Source: Euzebyella marina (GTDB taxonomy: Bacteria > Bacteroidota > Bacteroidia > Flavobacteriales > Flavobacteriaceae). Taken from it: a stretch of 64,000 nt of DNA. Positions 57,601 to 64,000 of this stretch are shown one piece after another. Each line of letters opens with the position of its first letter. Position 1 is the stretch's first letter. Location: positions 496,001-560,000 of the forward strand of contig NZ_JACYFK010000001.1 in assembly GCF_014855515.1 (NCBI RefSeq), written 5' to 3'. Made by a program: the position numbers and the translations under genes. The notes under the pieces were generated by a model. The model was not told the origin of the DNA and ran no database searches. It saw nothing but the letters and a program-made list of their open reading frames with translations.

Positions 57601-57704
57601 GCACAACACGGTGTATGATTAATTGCAGTCGGATTTCCGCATGTAAATTCCTGCAATCGATTATCTTTAATCCCAGGCGGGCATTTTCCGTTGGAAATGT
57701 CCGC
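57596..57704 (+). repeat. attC-like site 3, truncated
   Basis: Begins with R'' CCTAAGCACAAC and L'' TGTATGATTAATTGC. Then comes the 83-bp second copy of the repeat in site 2, including CCAGGCGG and CATTTTCCGTTGGAAA. No GTTRRRY box follows, so the array ends here by deletion. Confidence 0.6.
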
Positions 57705-57782
57705 TAGCTTTAGAATTGAAACAATTATGAGATACGGCTATAGTTTTATCAGAGAAGCGGGTTTTGACAATCCGCCAGAAAT

Positions 57783-58205
57783 GTGAAAATAGAAATCACC
57801 GATTTTTCAGAAGAAGACCGAGAACCACTAAGACATATTTACTATGAGGTTCGAAAAACCAATTTTACGTGGTTGCCAGAGGAGTTTTTAAAGCTGTCAT
57901 CATTTGACAAAGACACTGAAGGGGAATCTATTTTGGTGGCCAAAGTGAACAATGAAATTGTGGGTTTTGCTTCCATTTGGTCACAAGACAACTTTCTTCA
58001 CCACTTGTATGTTTCAAATAAATTTCAAGGCTTGGGTATCGGAACACGATTATTAAATCACATTATTGAAAATTCCAGCGCTGACTTAACCTTGAAATGT
58101 CTAAAAAACAATCACGGAGCCCTAAATTTTTACCTCAAGAATGGTTGGGAATCTATTTCGGAGGGGCAATCTGAGGAAGGTGATTTTATTTTATTTAAAT
58201 ACTGA
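57783..58205 (+). CDS. GNAT-family N-acetyltransferase
   Basis: 140 aa with GTG start at 57783. Acetyl-CoA loop FQGLGIGTRLLNHI and the late strand ALNFYLKNGWESI are typical of the GNAT fold. Substrate unknown. The start overlaps the stop of a 19-codon reading frame (57727-57786) as ATGTGA; that frame may be the scrap of a lost cassette gene. The sequence gives no sign of decay in this gene. Confidence 0.85.
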   Translation: MKIEITDFSEEDREPLRHIYYEVRKTNFTWLPEEFLKLSSFDKDTEGESILVAKVNNEIVGFASIWSQDNFLHHLYVSNKFQGLGIGTRLLNHIIENSSADLTLKCLKNNHGALNFYLKNGWESISEGQSEEGDFILFKY

Positions 58206-58277
58206 GATTCAGAAATTATATCGTAAAAAATTATCTTTTTATAAAAATCTTCTAAGTTTAATTTACATTGTAGATTC

Positions 58278-58649
58278 CTATTTAAAATTCAATTTGTTCT
58301 TTAGGCCGTTCAATTTTCCCCAACTGCAAAGTTCATGTAGTAATTCCACAAGTTGTTCTCCACTTTGAGTAAGCGAATACTCAACTTTTAGTGGCACTTG
58401 GTTGAATATTTTCTTATCCAATATCCCTGCAGCGGAAAGTATGTTCAGGTTTTTTGAAAGCACATTGTCTGAAATGCCCTCTAGGTTTTCTTTTATTTCA
58501 CTGAATCGGCAAATGTCTTTTTCAATAAGAAATAGAATTTCAGACACCTATCTTTTGCCCATAAGTTTAAGTACCTTGTTAAGGGTACACTTTTCCTCCA
58601 AATAAGCTTCATTCAAAAAATTACTAGAGCTTTCCTTACGTAATCCCAT
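58278..58649 (-). pseudogene. HxlR-family transcriptional regulator interrupted by a TAG codon
   Basis: Translation from ATG 58649 reads EKCTLNKVLKLMGKR, a stop TAG at 58550-58548, then VSEILFLIEKDICRFSEIK and the winged helix ending RVEYSL-like VEYSLTQSGEQLVELL. In HxlR proteins that position is Trp (GGKW), so TGG has become TAG. The rest is full-length and in frame, about 123 codons. A shorter product from GTG 58547 would lack the first helix. Divergent from the PhzF gene, which it probably regulated. A sequencing error cannot be excluded. Confidence 0.75.
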
Positions 58650-58715
58650 ACTCACTTTTTTATTAGTTACTCATAATAAGCCAATTCCTTTTAAGACTCT
58701 GATTCTTAGGCTATC

Positions 58716-58730
58716 TTAGGCACAACCTAA
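58716..58730. promoter_or_regulatory. Palindrome before phzF-like gene
   Basis: TTAGG-CACAA-CCTAA lies 3 bp before the PhzF-like start, with another CTTAGG copy at 58705-58710 in the HxlR-PhzF divergent region. It could be the operator of the broken HxlR regulator. Binding is inferred. Confidence 0.4.
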
Positions 58731-58733
58731 CAT

Positions 58734-59549
58734 ATGATGAAAATTAAAACATTTATAATTGACGCTTTTACCAACAGCAAATTTAAGGGTAATCCAGCTG
58801 GAGTCTGTTTGCTCGCTACCGAAATTGACAAAAGTATCATGCAGTCTATTGCCAATGAGTTAAACCTGTCCGAAACAGCCTTCATTTTGAGAAAAGGGAG
58901 TTCAGACTATAATTTTTTTATTCGGTATTTCACGCCCACTGTGGAAATACCGTTTTGCGGGCACGCTACCTTGGCCGCCTCGACACTTGTTTTGAACCAT
59001 CTTCGCCAGAACAATGTCAGTTTTTCCACAGAAAACGGATTAAGCCTCTACGCCGAAACAAAGGAGGATTATATAGCTATGAGGTTTCCATTGTACGATA
59101 CAGTTGAGATTCGACCAATTCCAGATCTGCTTGAAGCTTTTGGTATTCGTGATTCACTATATGTTGCCTTTTGCAAAGAGCTAAAAATGTTGCTGGTTGA
59201 AGTTGACAGTTTAAACACCTTAAAAAGCTTAGCCCCTGATTTTTCAAAAGCTGTAGCTACAACTAATTTATTGAACAATGTAATTGTCACTACGAAATCG
59301 AGTGACGAAGAATATGATTTCTATTCCAGGTGCTTCTGCCCATGGATAGGCATAAACGAAGACCCCGTAACAGGTGCAGCACATTCCATTTTGGCCAAAT
59401 ACTGGGGCAAAAAACTGCGAAAAACCACTATGAAAGCATTTCAGGCCTCTGAACGTGGGGGTTACCTACACTTGAACATTATAGAAGACAGAACTTTAGA
59501 GGTCAAGAGCCGCGCACAGATTGTATTGGAAGGACAAATCAACATTTAA
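58734..59549 (+). CDS. PhzF-family isomerase-like protein
   Basis: 271 aa, two-lobed diaminopimelate-epimerase fold. The catalytic Glu of PhzF is present (Glu47 in LNLSETAF), with IRYFTPTVEIPFCGHATLAAS and the late GINEDPVTGAAHSILAKYW motif. The natural substrate of most PhzF-like proteins is unknown. Start is ATG at 58734 with a second ATG next to it. It is followed closely by the DinB-like gene (10 bp). Confidence 0.9.
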   Translation: MMKIKTFIIDAFTNSKFKGNPAGVCLLATEIDKSIMQSIANELNLSETAFILRKGSSDYNFFIRYFTPTVEIPFCGHATLAASTLVLNHLRQNNVSFSTENGLSLYAETKEDYIAMRFPLYDTVEIRPIPDLLEAFGIRDSLYVAFCKELKMLLVEVDSLNTLKSLAPDFSKAVATTNLLNNVIVTTKSSDEEYDFYSRCFCPWIGINEDPVTGAAHSILAKYWGKKLRKTTMKAFQASERGGYLHLNIIEDRTLEVKSRAQIVLEGQINI

Positions 59550-59559
59550 AATTTCATCC

Positions 59560-60009
59560 ATGATCACTGAAACATTTAAACATTTATATAAAAGGGACTT
59601 ACAGAACCTACATACCGAAATAGAGCTCTACCAAGACGAAAAAAACCTTTGGATAATAGACAAAAACATAGCCAATTCAGGAGGGAATCTTTGTCTTCAT
59701 CTCATAGGCAATCTAAACGCCTATATTGGTGTGGGACTGGCAAAAACGGGATACAAACGCCAACGAGATTTAGAATTTTCGTTGAAAAACGTACCAAAAA
59801 GAGAATTGCTAGAAAAGATTGAGGCCACCATTCAAGTCATTGAAAAAGGGTTGGATAGCTTAACTATGGAAAAAATGAAAGATGATTTTCCTGTATTGAT
59901 TTGGGAGAAGCCAACTGAAATGGAATGGACACTTGTTCACCTTCTCTCGCATTTAAACTATCACTTAGGGCAAATAAATTATCATAGACGATTAATCGAT
60001 AAAGAATAG
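59560..60009 (+). CDS. DinB-like four-helix protein (DUF1572/DUF664 type)
   Basis: 149 aa from ATG 59560. A four-helix bundle with HLIGNLNAYIG and VHLLSHLNYHLGQINYHRRL, where the His residues form the usual metal site. Such proteins often act as thiol-dependent S-transferases, but function is unproven. It lies 3 bp before the hexapeptide-repeat gene, in a probable operon with PhzF. Confidence 0.88.
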   Translation: MITETFKHLYKRDLQNLHTEIELYQDEKNLWIIDKNIANSGGNLCLHLIGNLNAYIGVGLAKTGYKRQRDLEFSLKNVPKRELLEKIEATIQVIEKGLDSLTMEKMKDDFPVLIWEKPTEMEWTLVHLLSHLNYHLGQINYHRRLIDKE

Positions 60010-60012
60010 ACC

Positions 60013-60618
60013 ATGATACTTGAACATTTGGGCAAAAGACCAACAATACACGAATCGGCATATGTCGCACCCAATGCAACCATTTGCGGAGATGTTACCA
60101 TCGGTGCCAACACACGAATCATGTTCGGAGCACAACTCATCGCAGAAAGCAACCCAATCGTAATTGGAGACAATTGCATTGTGCTTGAAAATGCCGTAAT
60201 AAGGGGAGCACAGGCATCCAATGTTAGCATTGGGGATAATTGCCTTATTGGCCCCAATTCGCATTTGGTAAGTTGCATGTTGGAAAACAACGTATTCATT
60301 GCCACAGGAGCTTCCATTTTTCATAGAGCACTTATTAAAGAAGGTGCCGAAGTTCAAATTAATGGCGTGGTGCACTTAAAAACCGTCTTTCCAAAGAATG
60401 GCGTATTGCCGATTGGTTGGGTAGCGGTAGGTGACCCCATGCAAAAATTCCCCTCTTCGGAACATGATAAAATATGGGCCATTCAAAAAGAGGCCAACTT
60501 TCCAAACTTGGTTTATGGCATCAAAGAACGTGAAGAGCTTTCAAGCGTAAACAAAAAGCTTTGCATCATTATGTCCGAAAGGTTACTTTCTCATAAAGAA
60601 GATGAAATAATTGAATAA
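60013..60618 (+). CDS. Hexapeptide-repeat protein (gamma-carbonic anhydrase/PaaY-like)
   Basis: 201 aa. Left-handed beta-helix repeats from about residue 15 to 130 (SAYVAPNATICGDVTIGANTR, VIGDNCIVLENAVIRGA, IGDNCLIGPNSHLVSCML) with a C-terminal helix. The His found in NSHLVSC fits one metal ligand of gamma-carbonic anhydrases, but the full three-His set is not obvious, so acyltransferase or non-catalytic roles remain possible. Likely trimeric. In an operon-like run after DinB. Confidence 0.85.
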   Translation: MILEHLGKRPTIHESAYVAPNATICGDVTIGANTRIMFGAQLIAESNPIVIGDNCIVLENAVIRGAQASNVSIGDNCLIGPNSHLVSCMLENNVFIATGASIFHRALIKEGAEVQINGVVHLKTVFPKNGVLPIGWVAVGDPMQKFPSSEHDKIWAIQKEANFPNLVYGIKEREELSSVNKKLCIIMSERLLSHKEDEIIE

Positions 60619-60663
60619 TAAACGCCAATCTTTCTATAGCAACCACTTGATTCTTATTAAATT

Positions 60664-61191
60664 GTGACTCTAAAAAAGCTAAGAACTCCTTTGGAAAAGT
60701 TGACCATCCATAGTACTTCAAAATCAGAAATTGACCTGATTATTGCTATCGAAAACAATACTGAAAATTCTCAATTTATATTCCCTAATTCAAAAACAGA
60801 ACATATAGGCCTTATAAGCAATAACGATTTTGCCCATTTAACCTTAAAAACTAACGTCAATAACATCGTAGGCTATGTTATCCTAGCAGGTCTAGAGAAT
60901 CGAAACCGCAGTATTGAGCTACGAAGAATTGTTATCAATCAAAAAGGAAAAGGCTTCGGAAGAAAAACGATTAAACAAATAAGAAAGCGTTGCTTTAAGG
61001 AACACAATTGTCACAGGCTGTGGCTGGATGTTCTTGAAACCAATGAAAGGGCAAGACAATTGTATAAATCCGAAGGTTTTGTAGAGGAAGGAATTTTAAG
61101 GGAAAGTGTTTGGGTTGATGGTAAATATGTAAACTTGATTGTGATGTCAATACTGGAAAGTGAATATAGGGCAACATGGAAAGAATCGTAA
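60664..61191 (+). CDS. GNAT-family N-acetyltransferase (RimJ/RimL type)
   Basis: 175 aa with GTG start at 60664; no in-frame ATG near. IELRRIVINQKGKGFGRKTI is the acetyl-CoA loop and LDVLETNERARQLYKSEGFVEEG the RimJ/RimL-like end. The last 16 bp overlap the start of the ABM-like gene, suggesting co-translation. Substrate unknown. Confidence 0.85.
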   Translation: MTLKKLRTPLEKLTIHSTSKSEIDLIIAIENNTENSQFIFPNSKTEHIGLISNNDFAHLTLKTNVNNIVGYVILAGLENRNRSIELRRIVINQKGKGFGRKTIKQIRKRCFKEHNCHRLWLDVLETNERARQLYKSEGFVEEGILRESVWVDGKYVNLIVMSILESEYRATWKES

Positions 61192-61496
61192 TAGTCGCAT
61201 ATAAACCCTTTAAAGGCAAGGAAAATCAATTGATGGAGCTCTCCACATCACATTGGAAAACACTACATGATTTGGGTTTGGTCTCAGACCGAAGACCAAT
61301 TCTCATGCAAGCGAAAGACAAAACTGTTATCGAGGTTTTTGGTTGGAAATCAAAACAAGCTATGGAGGAGGCTCATTCCAATCCAACAATGAATAAAATG
61401 TGGTCAGCGTATGCCGAAGTGTGCCAATATATTCCTATCGGGTCGGTTGAAGAGGCTAATGCCCTGTTCTCAGAATTCAATCCTCTAGAGATTTAG
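61176..61496 (+). CDS. Small dimeric alpha/beta-barrel protein (ABM/EthD-like)
   Basis: 106 aa. The pattern of one helix-strand repeat (IVIVAYKPFKGKENQLMEL, TVIEVFGWKSKQAMEEAHSN) resembles antibiotic-biosynthesis monooxygenase-like domains. Function is not predictable from this fold. Overlaps the upstream GNAT gene by 16 bp. Confidence 0.7.
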   Translation: MERIVIVAYKPFKGKENQLMELSTSHWKTLHDLGLVSDRRPILMQAKDKTVIEVFGWKSKQAMEEAHSNPTMNKMWSAYAEVCQYIPIGSVEEANALFSEFNPLEI

Positions 61497-61885
61497 AAGG
61501 TTACAGATGGATTTAATATCAATAAAAAAAGGCACAACTAAACAAAAAAGGCAAATACTCTTTTCATAACTATTTGATTATTAACATCCAGCTCTTGGAC
61601 TCGAACCAAACAATTTCTAACAACCCGTCTATCCGATAACCTTATATTATTTCAAAATTTGAAAACCTTTCTCTTTTCAGAGCTATCATTTGATAAATTT
61701 GCTCTATTATTTCCATGACTTCTCTGGAATTGTGTATGGGAATTATTAAATCTTGTTGATTATGACTGGCGAAACGAGTATGTATATAAGGACATCACAG
61801 GTAATGACTTTTTTTAAAGTTGAAGTAATGGTGTTTTAATTTCTATCATATGGTCCAAGACTAATGAATTTTGATAGCATAATTT
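61497..61885. other. Intergenic gap with tRNA-like scrap and a short ORF remnant
   Basis: No intact gene. On the minus strand 61610-61594 reads like a T-arm (TTTGGTTCGAGTCCAAG) followed by AGCTGGA, again a tRNA-like 3' end without its 5' half. On the minus strand 61794-61642 a 50-codon open stretch without start ends in QIYQMIALKRERFSNFEII, weakly like the sensor part of an AraC-type regulator. Both are low-confidence scraps consistent with past insertions. Confidence 0.35.
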
Positions 61886-62590
61886 TCATATAAAAGGTTC
61901 GACAAAAATGGAAAGCAAAAAGTTTGCAAATACCTCACCAAAAGGCATTAGCCAAAAATAATCAGCTAAGAAGAAAATGGCAAAAACAGCTACAACGGAA
62001 ATCAAATCTACGCAAACCACTCTTTTGTAATTGACCATATCTAAAATTAAAAGGCATATGGCCGGTAAAACCTGAATTCCCTTATTGAAAATTTGGCTGG
62101 ATCCCAGACCAAGATCCATAGATATTCTGAAAATGGCCGCACTCATAAGCATGACCATACAACCTAGCATCAAACGCTTATGGAAAAAGCTATTTTTACG
62201 ATGCCAGACGGCCAATACAAATAGGGCATAACCGCTAAACAATCTGAAAACATTATGTCCCGTAAGAGTAATATCATTCAGTCCAGCTTCGTATTTATAT
62301 AAAACTGGAAATAGCCCAGTTGGAATCATCAAAATCATCACGAAAACACCAAAAATCCCTAAACGTTTGTGCAGTGTATATTTTTTGGAACCAATCAGAA
62401 TTACCTGAACTATATACAGCATCATCCAAATGGTAAATACAATACCATGAAGTATCAACGGTAACGGCAATGGTTCAAAATCATCAAAAAACCTGGATAG
62501 ATAAAAAGACGGGGCAAAACCCCAAAATACAATCAGTGCATAACAGATGGCTGAAACCTTGAAAAAAATATGTTCTGATTTACTTTTCAC
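61886..62590 (-). CDS. Six-helix integral membrane protein
   Basis: 234 aa with about six to seven hydrophobic helices starting at residues 10, 40, 75, 110, 140, 175 and 205. Conserved-looking His residues occur at helix ends (LHGIVFTIWMML, LHKRLGIFG, HNVFRLFSGY, FHKRLMLG), which recalls heme-binding membrane proteins of the cytochrome b561 kind, but no family is certain. Monocistronic. Confidence 0.7.
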   Translation of the reverse strand: MKSKSEHIFFKVSAICYALIVFWGFAPSFYLSRFFDDFEPLPLPLILHGIVFTIWMMLYIVQVILIGSKKYTLHKRLGIFGVFVMILMIPTGLFPVLYKYEAGLNDITLTGHNVFRLFSGYALFVLAVWHRKNSFFHKRLMLGCMVMLMSAAIFRISMDLGLGSSQIFNKGIQVLPAICLLILDMVNYKRVVCVDLISVVAVFAIFFLADYFWLMPFGEVFANFLLSIFVEPFI

Positions 62591-62906
62591 GTTAGTTATA
62601 ACAAGTTTTTTTTAATCTTTATGGTAAGCCACCCTAAAGTCATGTTCAAAAGAAACAAAAGAAGATAATTTGACCAGCGAATAACAGCACCCTATGCAAA
62701 CGTAAACAAGCATGAGTCAAAAAGCGGGAAATTCCGGTCATAAGGGAACTGACCACAAAAATCACCAATAATTTCTGTGCCGTCATAGAAAAACTGTTCA
62801 ATCAGCACCAACGCTGAATTTATACATATAGCTCGAAACTATTAGTAAAGGTCAAGAAGAAATACCGAAAGAGAGACTTCAATATCTCCGTCTCGACCAC
62901 GCTTGT
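62591..62906. other. Intergenic gap, nothing recognised
   Basis: 316 bp. Short open stretches occur on both strands but all are interrupted, and none resembles a known protein. A run of T near 62605 could act as part of a leader for the membrane protein gene. Confidence 0.5.
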
Positions 62907-64000
62907 CTAGTTCGACGCAATATTACCCGATGCATTGTTGGCATATGTATTGCCCGATTGGGATAGATTATTGCTACCCTGAACAAAATCAATACCCCAG
63001 CCACCACTGTCTTTAACAGAACTGTTTTGTAGCGTCAAATTTGCACCGCATGTCATTACAATGTTACCCTGCCCCCCAGCATTGTACATTTGTTCTGCTC
63101 CTCCTCCAATTATTTCGCAATAGGTAAAAAGGTTTTCACTGCTACTGGAATTGATTCCTATACCTAGCCACGTACCTTGACCTTCTGAAGCTCCTCGAAA
63201 TATGATAGACTCTTCCATAGTGCCCTGAGCATTCAATGACCCTGTGGTTGGAATACAGTCCACTCCGGGACTTCCCAAAACCAATCCGGCACCTGTTTCA
63301 AACTCTAAGATTGTACCCGCTTCAATAGTAATTGCTTTTTCCACATAGGTTTCGCGACCTGATAGGTCTGTATCTATTCGATAGGGAACATCCAGTTTTT
63401 TAATGACCAAATCGGCATCGGTCACAGCATCACCTTCCACTTGAATATAGGTTCTACCGTTGCCATTGGCATAAGAGGTTGCGGGATCTAACTGATTTAC
63501 TTGCGGCAAATGCAGCCAAACAGGGGCCAATTCGTTATCGGACAAGGTATTTTCTTGAAAATCTTCGAGCTCGGCATCATCATCTAAAACATAAATACCA
63601 AATTCGCCACTTTCCGAAATTGTAGTGTTTTGAATGGTTACTCGGCTATCGCATTGCAAAGTGATATTAGCTGCGAAAGTAGAGGCATTATAGATGCCAT
63701 CGCTGCCACCCCCTGAGATTTGGCAATAGATGAGTTTGTTGTTTGGGCTTGACGAATTGAACCCAATACCCAACCATGTGCCAATACCTGATGTTACTCC
63801 CCTAAAAGTTATTGGGTTTGCCATGTTTCCTGTAGCATTAAGGGAACCAGAAGCGTTTGAACAATCCGAAGCTGCTTCTCCCAATCTGAATCCTGCACCC
63901 GAAGTAAACTCTAAAATATTCCCTGGCTCGATATTCAAATTATTCTTGATATCATAGCGTGTACTTTGAACAAATCGATACGGTACATTTACTAATGCCA
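62907..64000 (-). CDS. Secreted parallel beta-helix repeat protein (C-terminal part, runs off right edge)
   Basis: At least 364 codons, open to the window edge, so the N-terminus is missing. Two tandem units of about 190 residues share VPYRF or VPYRI, EPGNILEF or EAGTILEF, GSLNA, GTWLGIG, NSSS and the YCQISGGG or YCEIIGGG and SGEFGI or SGGWGI segments. Such repeats form a right-handed beta-helix, usually on the cell surface and often glycan-binding. No T9SS C-terminal domain is seen at the end (ASGNIASN). Function unknown. Confidence 0.8.
   Translation of the reverse strand, partial: ALVNVPYRFVQSTRYDIKNNLNIEPGNILEFTSGAGFRLGEAASDCSNASGSLNATGNMANPITFRGVTSGIGTWLGIGFNSSSPNNKLIYCQISGGGSDGIYNASTFAANITLQCDSRVTIQNTTISESGEFGIYVLDDDAELEDFQENTLSDNELAPVWLHLPQVNQLDPATSYANGNGRTYIQVEGDAVTDADLVIKKLDVPYRIDTDLSGRETYVEKAITIEAGTILEFETGAGLVLGSPGVDCIPTTGSLNAQGTMEESIIFRGASEGQGTWLGIGINSSSSENLFTYCEIIGGGAEQMYNAGGQGNIVMTCGANLTLQNSSVKDSGGWGIDFVQGSNNLSQSGNTYANNASGNIASN

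Larger units (their letters stand above)
55370..57704 (+). mobile_element. Degenerate integron: recombinase remnant plus gene cassettes with attC-like sites
   Basis: A decayed tyrosine recombinase is followed by three cassettes in the same direction. Cassette 1 runs from GTTACCGCA (55648) to TGCGGCAAC (56246). Cassette 2 runs from GTTGTACACAAGC (56293) to GCCTGTGTACAAC (57041). Cassette 3 runs from GTTGGGCTTAAG (57159) to CCTAAGCACAAC (57607). Each leading box is the near-perfect reverse complement of the box that ends the same cassette, as integron chemistry requires. The last attC-like site has lost its R' box. Confidence 0.7.

Overview
The window looks like chromosome of a marine Flavobacteriaceae bacterium (Bacteroidota). 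The base composition is AT-rich. There are two SusC/SusD outer-membrane pairs, many lipoproteins with the family's lipobox, a Flavobacteriia-type TamB, a short-chain-type threonine dehydrogenase, and promoter -7 elements of the TAnnTTTG kind. No rRNA, intact tRNA or CRISPR array was seen.

Layout. 1-2610 (minus) is the N-terminal part of a TamB-like protein. 2862-20861 (plus) is a polysaccharide utilization locus: a membrane-anchored beta-propeller/LuxR regulator, then SusC, SusD, a double-LamG surface lipoprotein, two tandem GH144-like glucanases, a GH43-discoidin protein, a GH3 beta-glucosidase and an S1 sulfatase. 20874-29013 (minus) is a fucose block that meets the first locus tail to tail: three GH29 alpha-L-fucosidases, a FAH-family hydrolase, L-fuconate dehydratase and an AraC regulator. 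29296-37846 (plus) is a second SusC/SusD pair followed by a giant lipoprotein that joins ThuA, PQQ-type sugar dehydrogenase, PKD, cytochrome c and a carbohydrate-binding-like end. Together these suggest growth on glucans and on fucose-containing, probably sulfated, algal glycans. Released fucose would go through the non-phosphorylating fuconate pathway, of which only two steps are encoded here.

38025-46242 is mostly housekeeping or conserved hypothetical: pentapeptide-repeat protein, DUF6265-like protein, zinc-ribbon protein, CBS protein, M28 peptidase, an epimerase-like protein, a TPR protein and threonine dehydrogenase. 46256-52960 (minus) is a tightly packed six-gene run: arginine decarboxylase, agmatinase, a deoxyhypusine synthase-like protein, a small very acidic protein, a GNAT-nitrilase fusion and a RimB-RimK-like ATP-grasp fusion. 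The overlaps suggest one polyamine-related unit, perhaps with a modification function.

55034-61900 is an accessory region. It starts with a tRNA-like 3' fragment and a decayed tyrosine recombinase. These are followed by a small array of gene cassettes whose ends obey integron rules: each cassette's terminal R'' box is complementary to its own leading R' box, in three out of three cases. Two of the intervening attC-like sites share an 83-84 bp repeat. I read this as a degenerate integron with integrase and cassettes in the same orientation. It is followed by GNAT, PhzF, DinB, hexapeptide-repeat and ABM-like genes and by an HxlR regulator broken by one nonsense codon. The window ends in a secreted parallel beta-helix repeat protein that runs off the right edge.
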